From Pycnococcus provasolii (taxonomy: Eukaryota > Chlorophyta > Pseudoscourfieldiophyceae > Pseudoscourfieldiales): DNA of 64,000 nucleotides. The position numbers and the translations under genes are program-made. The first letter of the stretch is position 1. Every line of letters begins with the position of its first letter. This document shows, in pieces, positions 56,595 to 64,000 of this stretch. Under the pieces are notes generated by a model. The model made no database searches. It had not been told where the DNA came from and worked only from the letters and a program-made list of their open reading frames with translations. The stretch lies in contig CP150550.1 of NCBI GenBank assembly GCA_049487715.1, positions 744,001 through 808,000 on the forward strand. The letters are read 5' to 3'.

Positions 56595-58934
56595 GCAGCG
56601 GCGCAGGGCAATCAGCAGAATCGCATGATGGTGGTTGATATTGCCGCGCAGACGACAATGTATGATGCGTGGGAAAGAGCCTTGGAGGTTGACGACGAAG
56701 AAGAGGAGGAGGAGGAGGAGGAGGAGGAGGAGGAGGAAGAAGAAGGAGATGTCCTCGTCGCCGACGATATGTACGACGATGGCATGGATATGACGCCAGT
56801 GGAGGGGGAAAATGCGGCAGCAGCAGCAGCAGCAGCAGCAATTGCGGCAACCGGATCCCCACGCACGCCCCCTCGCCATCTTCGTGCTCATGCACATGCT
56901 CTATCGCCGCCGTCACCCGCGCAGGCGAGACGGTACAGGCTTGGGTCGTGGACGCTCGTGAGCGAGCCTCCACGAGTCAACGACTCATGGTGTAGATCCC
57001 AGTCGTCGACGCAAGAGGAAGCTTCTGCTGCGGAGGCGGCGGCTGCGGCGGCGGCGGCGGTGGCAGCAGCAGCAGAAGCAGCAGCAGCCGAGAGTGGGCG
57101 ACGGCGCGAACGGCGGGATGGCAGCTCAACGCCCGCGTCCTCTACGAACGAAACGCAGTACTGGTACGTCCATGCTTCCAGTCCAGTCTGCCGCGAACCC
57201 TGCTACCGCAACATCATGTCGCGCCTCACCAAGGCAAAGCTAGAGACTCTCGACGGCCTGCCACTGTGCGGCGATGCGAGCTGTGAACTTGAGGATGACG
57301 TTGAGGCGGCACGCTTCTACGTGGACGCGCACGAGTGCGTCGAAGCGAACCGAAAATGCTCCCAGAATGCCACACCGGTGTTGCATCACATTCGAGCAAG
57401 AGAGCTTGGCACGGCAAGGCGAGGCTGTCTGTCGGGTAGCACATCTCAACTAGGTAGAACTGATGGCATACGTGAGGCGCAGCGGCGCGCCGTGAGACAC
57501 CCAATCAGCGTGGCGGAGTGCCCTGGCAGTGCTTTCCGACCGCGGCAGTTTGAATACCATCTCACGGAACCAAATCTCATCTCCATCGGGACGGTGAACG
57601 GCGAGGTTCTGCTCCACGATCGCTGCACCGGCCGTATGGTGGCACGTTGGACGAATGATGGCAGGCGCGGCGGTGGTGGTGTCGCACCCACCGACGCCAC
57701 TGGTGATGACGCAGCGGCAGTGGCGGCGCAGAACAGCGGCGCCGTCGTGCTTCCATCACACCACCATGGCAGCGTGCTTGGACTTTGCTGGCTCCCGGGG
57801 CACCCGAATCTCCTCCTGACAGGATCGGACGGCGGCTGCATACAGCTTCTGGACACGCGGCGGGCCATCTCGCCCGACGATACCCCTTCTTCGCTCGACT
57901 CTAGCGAAGTGGTTTTCGAGAGCTTCGAGTCGCTCACGTCCGTGCACGTCGACTGCTTCAGCACGTCGTTCCTTGCGAGTGGCTATAGCCCGAGCGTTAG
58001 CTTGTATCGGCTGGAGAACGGCTCGTCGTCGTGCAAGCGCGCGATTCACCTTCGCGGTGTGCACGCGCTGCATGTCAACGTGACGAAGTTTGCGCACCAT
58101 CACCCGCACATCTTCGTGACGAGCAGCTTCGACCGCACCGTGAAGCTGTGGGACCTGCGCATGCACGAGCACCACTGGCTTCAGATGCGCGCGCTCAAGA
58201 ACGGCTCGCCGAGCTTTTGGGAGGAGAGGCAGCGAGGGCTGCCAGCCGTGCATCTGGGCGCCGCGACGGCGGTGGCAGCGGGCCTTCCGATGCCACCAGG
58301 AGGAGGGATGATTGGTGGTTTGAACGCCAACGTCGCCACCGCTGATTGGAGCCCGTGGCGCGGCGCGTTTGGAGGTTTAGGAACGGCGCTCACGGCGGCA
58401 CCGCGTGTCGCCTACGCCGCCGCGGCGGATGCTCCTACTCCGATATGGACGCACCGCGCCGCGGCTGGTGTGGTGATGGCCTGCTTCTCCCCGGATGATC
58501 GGCAACTGCTGGTCAGCAGCGTCGACAATGACGTCTGCTCCCTTGCCGTTGGCGGTGGCGAAAAGGTGGTGGACTTCGCTCTGCCCCGAACGGGGAGTCG
58601 GCACAACTACACCCGGTCGTATTACCTCGAGGATGGGCGTCACATCATCACAGGCTCGTGCGAGGAGCCGGTCGTGCGCATCTTGCGCACCACGTGTGGG
58701 CGCAAGCTTCGCGACGTCGTCGTCACCAGCGACGGTGTCGACGACGAGCGGTGTCGTGCGCACGACGAGCGTGGCCGTGTGTATGTGCAGAGTTTGCGAG
58801 GTGACCCTCACCACCCGTATCGCTTTGGCGTGCTTGTTGCAGAGAGCCTAGGGTCTAAGGGAGAGGGTCGTGCGCGCGTGCGTGGCATTGACCTGCTCGA
58901 GGATGACGCAAAAACGGCAACCGCTTACATTTAG
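55494..58934 (+). CDS. LRR-WD40 hybrid protein with homopolymer tracts
   Basis: 1146 residues. The N-terminal part (about 70-290) has ribonuclease-inhibitor-type leucine-rich repeats: LNAVDISHNRITAAGALAVA, MRVLELNVSGNDLGPDGVGE, LTTLLIDGCASVAHVP. A Thr run from (ACG)n is inside the LRR region, and long Ala, Glu and Gly runs (about 360-560) form a linker. The C-terminal ~450 residues have WD40 units: LISIGTVNGEVLLHDRCTGR, SVLGLCWLPGHPNLLLTGSD, HPHIFVTSSFDRTVKLWDLR, VVMACFSPDDRQLLVSSVDN. LRR plus WD40 is uncommon (animal LRWD1 is one example, though with different LRRs). A scaffold role is likely, but I cannot name the family. Stop is TAG, 10 bp before a 3' element. Confidence 0.75.
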
Positions 58935-58943
58935 CCTACTAAA

Positions 58944-59030
58944 GTTCGCTCATTCAGTAATGGAATGTACTTTACTACCTTTGTCCAGCGGTCGTCCTTT
59001 CACGCCATTTACATTCAGATCCAGCCCAGC
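58944..59030 (+). repeat. Dispersed 3'-end element, copy E
   Basis: The cleanest copy: GTTCGCTCATTCAGTAATGG, AATGTACTTTACTACCTTTG, TCCAGCGGTCGTCCTTTCAC, GCCATTTACATTCAGATCCA, GCCCAGCGCG. Sense orientation, 10 bp after the LRR-WD40 stop and in a convergent spacer. Confidence 0.85.
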
Positions 59031-59209
59031 GCGTTTAGTGATTGCGAATGTTATTACTATTACGATACGGATTTTGTAAAACTTTAGATCATATAACCCC
59101 ACAAACCTGAAAGATGTTCAAGAGAAGAAAAGAAAAAACATCGCATCGTTATTTTTTTTCGTTTTGTATTGTGATGACGGTCGGTAAGTGCTAAACTTCA
59201 GATTGACCT

Positions 59210-61336
59210 TCAAGAGATAATGCACTTGTGCACTTGTGCACTTATGCACTCCTGCCCTGAGCGCATAATATACCTCGAGCTGACACCTCTCTTGTATGGT
59301 TCCTCGGTAAGCAGCGTGTGAACAGCCTCGAGGCGGTCAATCACCTCCGGATTGAAGTTGGGACGGTCTTTTGGGTCTGGCGCCCAGCACTTGGTGATGA
59401 CAGTGCGCAGAGGCAAGGGCACCGAATAGATCGGTTCGTGGCTAGGCACGCGGCTCTGCAATTGTTGAAATTTAGGTCGATGACCCTTGATCGATGCAGC
59501 CTCTGCAGCCTCCAATGCACTCAAATTCATGAATGGCGGGATCAGCTCGAATGCCTGGTAAGCGATCATGGCAAAGGCGTACGCGTCCACCTTGTAGCTG
59601 TACGGCTCGTGCCTGTACACCTCCGGGGCCATGTAGCGGTAGCTGCCAGTCTCGCCCGTGAAATCATATCCACGATACAGGTCCTCGTCGTTGTTTTGAC
59701 AGTACGGGTCTGCTGTCTTGTGATGCTCTTGTCCTCCTCCTCCACCTCCTCTTGGCGTGACATACAAACCACTCGAATTCTGCCTCTGCATCGTCGTCGT
59801 CGTCGTTGGCATCGTTCCAATTTGATCCTCGCCATCATGTTTGTAGCCGTCCTCCATGCTCGGATCACAAACCATGATGCCCTCAGATGTCGTAAGTCTT
59901 GCCGACTTCGCAGATTCGAGCAGTGCCTTTCTCGCGTCAAGTCGTCCCCTCACGCTGCCGACGCACTGCACGGTTGGCTTCGCAGGGTTGGGCAGTGTTC
60001 GCTCGTGCCGCGTACGGACTGCGGGAAGCGTTCGGCAAAGGCCAAAGTCGCCAACTTTCAGCACGCCGTACTTGGTGATGATGTCGTCACGCTCCTTCTT
60101 CGATTCAGACGCACGGTACATACAGCCTGCAATCATGAGATTGGCGGGCTTCAGATCTCGATGGATGATAGAGACCGGCTTGACGCGATGCAGGTACGCA
60201 AGCGCGCGAGAGCAGTCAATCATAAACTCGCACGCGCGAATGGTTGTGAGGACCGGTCCCTTGCCCGTGGCTGCGTTGTGAAAGACTTCCGCGAGCGAGC
60301 ATACGCAGAGTTCGGAAACGATCATGTATGGTGCCGAGCGCGTGCACGCTCCGAGAAACTGCACTGTGTTTGGGTGATGGCACTTGACGAGGCTAATGAT
60401 CTCGTTTCGCAGCTCCCCCACGGCCATGTTGTCCGCGGCGTCCAAATTCAGCGTCTTCACCGCAACGGGTGTCTTACGCCACCTAGCGGCATGGACACTG
60501 CCAAACTCGCCTGCTCCGATTTGCTTACCAATCACCACCTCGTCCGAGCGGATCTCCCATTTGCTTTCAATGTACATGAGTCGGCCGTTCGGAACAAGTT
60601 GGTTGGTTTCCTTGCACACGGAAGTGTTGTTGTAGGAGGTCTTCGCGCTGCGATCCACGGTGAACCCTACTTTCCCCCTTGCCGCTGCCGACTGCTCTGC
60701 GGCGGCGACGAAATTCGCGCTGCGATCTGGAAGCCACATCAGCTCGCTCTCTTCCATAGGAACGAGAGGAGCGCCAGGAAGGGAATTCTCCGCGACAAGC
60801 CCACCAGCGTTGATGAGCATCCGTACCACGCCGGTGTGCTCAGCTCGCAGAGCATCCTCAAGTGGCGTGTGATGAAATCTGTCGAGTCCATTCACTTCCG
60901 CTCCCTGCCTGAGCAGCCAGTCCGTGACGTGAATGCTCCCCCCACTCGCCGCTAAGTGCAGCGGCGTGCGCATATCGTAGTCCCTGCATGTCGACGAGGC
61001 GACGTCAATGCTCATGCGGTCGACGATTCGCTGAACACGCGGTAGATTTCCAATTGAGCACCAGAAGAGTAGATCGGCGACAGAGTTTCGCCGTGCGCGC
61101 GCTTCCCGCTCAGCGATTCGTTCTTCTTCCGTCATGAGCGGATCGTTGAGAGTGCTGTCGAGGCTGTTGAGGATGGCGTGAGGATCGTCAATTGAGTCTT
61201 CACTGGGTAGCGATTGTGTACGCTTGAGGGCGCCCTTTTTCTTAGGATCGTGCTTTGAGCCACTACCACCACCATTGGTTGCACTGCCAGACGCAATCGT
61301 CGTCGTAGGACCTTTCTTCTTCGCCCATGGCACCAT
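59210..61336 (-). CDS. Ankyrin-repeat Raf-like/ILK-type protein kinase
   Basis: 708 residues. A basic Ser-rich start is followed by ankyrin repeats at about 90-185 (RTPLHLAASGGSIHVTDWLL, DRFHHTPLEDALRAEHTGVV) and a kinase domain at about 262-680: GKQIGAGEFGSVHAARWRKT, PVAVKTLNLD, IIHRDLKPANLMI, KVGDFGLC and YRYMAPEVYRHEPYSYKVDA. This is the plant Raf-like MAPKKK group C (integrin-linked-kinase-like) layout. Between DFG and APE are about 135 residues instead of the usual 20-30, so a low-complexity insert of roughly 110 residues sits in the activation segment. The last codons overlap a small TGCACTTG tandem repeat (59219-59249). Stop is TAA. Confidence 0.87.
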   Translation of the reverse strand: MVPWAKKKGPTTTIASGSATNGGGSGSKHDPKKKGALKRTQSLPSEDSIDDPHAILNSLDSTLNDPLMTEEERIAEREARARRNSVADLLFWCSIGNLPRVQRIVDRMSIDVASSTCRDYDMRTPLHLAASGGSIHVTDWLLRQGAEVNGLDRFHHTPLEDALRAEHTGVVRMLINAGGLVAENSLPGAPLVPMEESELMWLPDRSANFVAAAEQSAAARGKVGFTVDRSAKTSYNNTSVCKETNQLVPNGRLMYIESKWEIRSDEVVIGKQIGAGEFGSVHAARWRKTPVAVKTLNLDAADNMAVGELRNEIISLVKCHHPNTVQFLGACTRSAPYMIVSELCVCSLAEVFHNAATGKGPVLTTIRACEFMIDCSRALAYLHRVKPVSIIHRDLKPANLMIAGCMYRASESKKERDDIITKYGVLKVGDFGLCRTLPAVRTRHERTLPNPAKPTVQCVGSVRGRLDARKALLESAKSARLTTSEGIMVCDPSMEDGYKHDGEDQIGTMPTTTTTMQRQNSSGLYVTPRGGGGGGQEHHKTADPYCQNNDEDLYRGYDFTGETGSYRYMAPEVYRHEPYSYKVDAYAFAMIAYQAFELIPPFMNLSALEAAEAASIKGHRPKFQQLQSRVPSHEPIYSVPLPLRTVITKCWAPDPKDRPNFNPEVIDRLEAVHTLLTEEPYKRGVSSRYIMRSGQECISAQVHKCIIS

Positions 61337-62530
61337 CGATGTTTTCCTCCAATTATGATTTTCTATGATGGCTTATATGTTCGGGATCTAACCTTAGCTA
61401 ATCTAGCTATCGTAGCCCGGCTGAGGTGGCGGCAACAGGTGGCGGCTGCTGAGAATCTGAAATTCGGGGTTCTGGGAAGTAGGGTAGGGGTTTGTAGGAC
61501 GCGATCCGAAGCCCGAAGGAAGGAGGCAAGGACAGTCTCATCTCAGTTCAAGGCAAATTTCATCCCCCTCCCCCTCTCGGGACACGCTTGTCCCTGGGTG
61601 CCGCTCGTAAGCGATCTTCTTGCCGCACCTTGCGTGCATGCCCAAGCGCTCAAATGATGAGAAGTGCAAACGTGCAAGTTTCAAGTAAGAATAAGGGCAA
61701 CTTTGACTATCTTAAGTTGACTTTCATTCATACACGGAGTACAGTACTGAATAGGTATGTATCGTAAGGTTTGCACTACTACCACGGTACGGGTACTCAA
61801 CAAATCTTCAAGCAGCCAGCCAGCCTCCAAGGTTCCTTCACGCAAACTGGCCGGCAGCAGAGAGCAGTGGCAGTCAGCCAGTGCCATACATGCGAACGAA
61901 GAAGATATCGATGAAGGGAAAAGGAAGAATTGTAATAGAAGCGAGAAACTGAACTGAACTTGCCAGGTGGAGGTGGGTGGGCTCTTGGGGGTTTATTACC
62001 CTAGCGCCATGTTTTGGACGGGGCTCCGAGCACAAAGGAAGGGTTCGTCCCAACGTCTTACGAGGCGGGTGCTCGCCCTCAAGCAAGGGGCTGATACGAC
62101 GCAGTTGGCAGAAGTCCTGCTAGGAGTTGACCATCCGGTTCACCCTAGAACAGGCTGCGAAACTCGGGGAACACCTCCATGTGTTCGATTCGGTATTTGT
62201 TACGATTTTCTTCTTTCTTGGATTCCCCCGCCTCTTTTTTTCACAAGGAAGTTTTTAAGGAATCTGTAATAAGGTTACATAAACCGCCAAGCCGACGGGC
62301 AGCGACAAGCAAATCCCGAGCACGATCTGCGGTGCTCACCTCGCCAAGGGAATTTGAGCTTATTCCAATGGCGCGAAATAGCCCAAGCATGATGGTAGGC
62401 AAGAAACGACGTGCGTGCCCAATGACATCAAGAAAGAAGTCCAGTTTTTTCTCCTCTTTCCCTCTCCACAGCAACATATCTAGAAACGAAAACACGCGTC
62501 TTTGCAAACGTATTTGCATCGTGACCCGTC
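61337..62530. other. Spacer upstream of the kinase gene
   Basis: 1.19 kb. A minus-strand frame at 62241-62537 (98 codons, overlapping the CIA30 stop by 7 bp, including HARRFLPTIMLGLFRAIG) has protein-like composition but no family I recognise. TACTGTA and GTACGGGTAC motifs lie at 61740-61800. No telomere-type array is present. Confidence 0.45.
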
Positions 62531-63556
62531 CTAACATCCAAAGAGCTTTGACAGTAACTTCGTCTTCGCAGCAGGAGAAGAGTCAATCTCAGTAGTGGCT
62601 TTGGGGGAATCCGATGTCAGCGAGTTAAGCATTGATTCTAGCACGCTGTTATCATTCAGATCGCCGTTCGCACGTTGTGCCTCCTCGAGCTGGGTCAGTG
62701 CCTGTGTCGAAGTGTTGTTATCATCGGACATGACAGCACATGCCAACGCGTACTGCATGAGCGCCGCGCCAGCATTGGGATACAAGCTTCCCGCCCCGTA
62801 ATTTGATTTCTTAAGAACGTCTTTTGCAAGTGTGGTGTATTCTGCGATCGTCATGTCATCGCATCCTGTCGCATAGATGGATGGCGGTATACAGTCTTGG
62901 ATTCCGCTGACCGCTTCGATTTTTTGCAGAGTCACGTCGAATTCGCCAAGTTGAAACGACACCTGTAGACCCATCCTGAGCATCTGACTTGGTGTAAAGC
63001 GTGAGGTTGCGTCTGGACGCAAGAATCCGTTCGTTCCCGGATACCGTCCCAGATACCGTGGACGGAAACGAGCAAATGGAAGGTAGAACGTTTGCAGTTT
63101 GGTGGTGGGAACGACGACGAAGGCTGCACTGAATGATCGTGGACGAAATCCGCCGAAGCCAATCTGTGGGAATCGCTCGTACACTTGCAAGTTGATTGCT
63201 TTGACGTCGGCGGCTTGGGTTGTGGTGTAGTGCACAAGAAGTCCTTGGTAATCTGACAGATCTCGCGCGTCGTCGTCCATACGTGCTGACGCAAACCCTC
63301 CATTGTTATCGAAGGAGATGTTGCCCTTGAAGTTCAGTTGGTCGTTGGAGATTTTGACGGCAGATGTGGAGACACCACCCATGACATTGTCGTTCACAAC
63401 GCGCCAGTTGCGCCATGGTGGCGCTAGTACTTCACTTCCGTCGAGCGCGAGAACAACCGGTGCATCTTTACCGACTGGAGAGAAGAGAGAAAAAAGAAGG
63501 GTGGTCAGCAGGAGCGAGCGGCATCGGGTGGATGAGGATGAGGATGGCGCCGCCAT
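62531..63556 (-). CDS. Secreted CIA30 (NDUFAF1-like) domain protein, left copy
   Basis: 341 residues from the ATG at 63556. The N-terminus is signal-peptide-like (SLLLTTLLFSLFSPVGKDAP, VVLALDG). CIA30 signature sequences follow: WRNWRVVNDNVMGGVSTSAV, LNFKGNISFDNNGGFASARM, and later GFRPRSFSAAFVVVPTTKLQ. CIA30 domains occur in the complex I assembly factor NDUFAF1 and in many algal and plant proteins of other compartments. Here the leader suggests secretion or a thylakoid lumen rather than mitochondria. A helical C-terminal half (about 230-341) follows. The open frame extends far upstream only because the promoter region is an inverted copy of the gene. Confidence 0.8.
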   Translation of the reverse strand: MAAPSSSSSTRCRSLLLTTLLFSLFSPVGKDAPVVLALDGSEVLAPPWRNWRVVNDNVMGGVSTSAVKISNDQLNFKGNISFDNNGGFASARMDDDARDLSDYQGLLVHYTTTQAADVKAINLQVYERFPQIGFGGFRPRSFSAAFVVVPTTKLQTFYLPFARFRPRYLGRYPGTNGFLRPDATSRFTPSQMLRMGLQVSFQLGEFDVTLQKIEAVSGIQDCIPPSIYATGCDDMTIAEYTTLAKDVLKKSNYGAGSLYPNAGAALMQYALACAVMSDDNNTSTQALTQLEEAQRANGDLNDNSVLESMLNSLTSDSPKATTEIDSSPAAKTKLLSKLFGC

Positions 63557-64000
63557 TGATGTTATTGCGCAGCTTCTCGTCTCGTTCGGATTATGAAAAG
63601 TGATTGGTGAGGGAAGCTGTCTCGGGATTTCTTTTCTTCCCCGAACCCGCCCGTAACAAAACTCGAAAATCTGGCGAATCCTTTTTTCCAAGAAATTAGA
63701 AATCCCCCGAGACAGCTTCCCTCGCCAATCACTTTTCATAATCCGAAGCTGCGCAATCAAATCAATGGCGCCATCCTCATCCTCATCCACCCGATGCCGC
63801 TCGCTCCTGCTGATCACCCTTCTTTTTTCTCTCTTCTCTCCAGTCGGTAAAGATGCACCGGTTGTTCTCGCGCTCGACGGAAGTGAAGTACTAGCGCCAC
63901 CATGGCGCAACTGGCGCGTTGTGAACGACAATGTCATGGGTGGTGTCTCCACATCTGCCGTCAAAATCTCCAACGACCAACTGAACTTCAAGGGCAACAT
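63318..64000. repeat. Inverted repeat (head-to-head duplicated gene ends)
   Basis: Left arm 63318 to about 63636 and right arm about 63690 to 64000 are reverse complements (mirror centre near 63659), with about 55 bp of unique spacer. Pairing base 63318 with 64000 gives a constant sum. The arms differ by a 10-bp indel near 63580, one GCG codon after the ATG, a few substitutions (for example GACCACC/GATCACC) and small indels near the centre. The right arm is cut by the window end. Confidence 0.95.
63765..64000 (+). CDS. Secreted CIA30-domain protein, right copy (3' partial)
   Basis: 78 codons visible, starting at the ATG at 63765 and running off the right edge. The sequence is almost identical to the left copy: MAPSSSSSTRC (one Ala fewer), SLLLITLLFSLFSPVGKDAP (one Thr to Ile change), then WRNWRVVNDNVMGGVSTSAV. 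The two ATGs are 208 bp apart and transcribed divergently, so they share one short bidirectional promoter. The few differences argue for a genuine duplicate rather than a copy made during assembly. Confidence 0.8.
   Translation, partial: MAPSSSSSTRCRSLLLITLLFSLFSPVGKDAPVVLALDGSEVLAPPWRNWRVVNDNVMGGVSTSAVKISNDQLNFKGN

Noticed and set aside
62241-62537. 98-codon minus-strand frame after the CIA30 gene
   Set aside because: Helical-looking but no recognisable family and no supporting signals; too weak to call.
63557-64000. Upstream extension of the CIA30 frame to the window edge (open to 64000)
   Set aside because: This stretch is the antisense of the inverted right-hand copy; the ATG at 63556 with a signal peptide is the true start.
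1-64000. Reassigned stop codons suggested by the eRF1 variant
   Set aside because: Recognised genes end at plausible positions with TAA, TAG and TGA, and no conserved domain is interrupted by an in-frame stop.

Overview
The window is a gene-dense eukaryotic nuclear segment, most likely from a small green alga of the prasinophyte type. The evidence for this is plant-type eRF1 and SNARE sequences, a chloroplast MurE-like protein, Tic20, a chalcone-isomerase-like protein with a plastid leader, phycocyanobilin:ferredoxin oxidoreductase (PcyA), a Ser-Pro-rich cell-wall-type stalk and an axonemal dynein intermediate chain. The last implies a flagellated stage. Genes are mostly single-exon. One gene has a clear canonical intron (130 bp, GTAAGT...ACAG). 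TAA, TAG and TGA are all used as stops. The species (for example a Pycnococcus/Pseudoscourfieldia relative) is only a guess.

Layout. 1-10 kb: partial MurE/PAP11-like gene, SMP lipid-transfer protein, LysM-redoxin fusion, SDR enzyme. 10-21.7 kb: Vti1 SNARE, small coiled-coil protein with an intron, dynein IC140, NCA2/DGS1-like mitochondrial protein, MFS transporter. 22-31.5 kb: eRF1, a hypothetical, CHI-like protein, a hypothetical, MED20-like, PcyA, KXD1-like. 31.5-44.6 kb: GT29 sialyltransferase-like protein, anchored alpha/beta hydrolase, thioredoxin-like, plastid membrane protein, CRAL-TRIO protein, RCHY1-type E3 ligase, SLC35A transporter, Bud32 kinase, UTP5 C-terminal domain. 44.9-54.2 kb: second GT29, bZIP-like factor, Tic20, eIF3g, NDUFA8, GNAT. 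55-64 kb: LRR-WD40 protein, ankyrin-Raf-like kinase and a head-to-head inverted pair of CIA30-domain genes cut by the right edge.

Two non-coding systems stand out. Short arrays of telomere-type repeat (TTAGGG/CCCTAA, sometimes TTTGGGG) occur at about a dozen internal sites. Every one lies in a spacer that holds at least one gene 5' end, commonly 70-240 bp from a start codon, and none lies in a convergent tail-to-tail spacer. The reverse holds for a roughly 75-bp dispersed element, with blocks CATTCAGTAATGGAATGTAC and TTTGTCCAGCGGTCGTCC, which sits just after stop codons in convergent spacers and in the sense orientation. The two repeat classes thus mark promoters and gene ends respectively.

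The genes are mostly housekeeping (translation, secretion, plastid and mitochondrial import or assembly). A possible functional theme is surface glycosylation: two GT29 genes, an SLC35A nucleotide-sugar transporter and a GPI-type anchored wall protein lie within about 16 kb.
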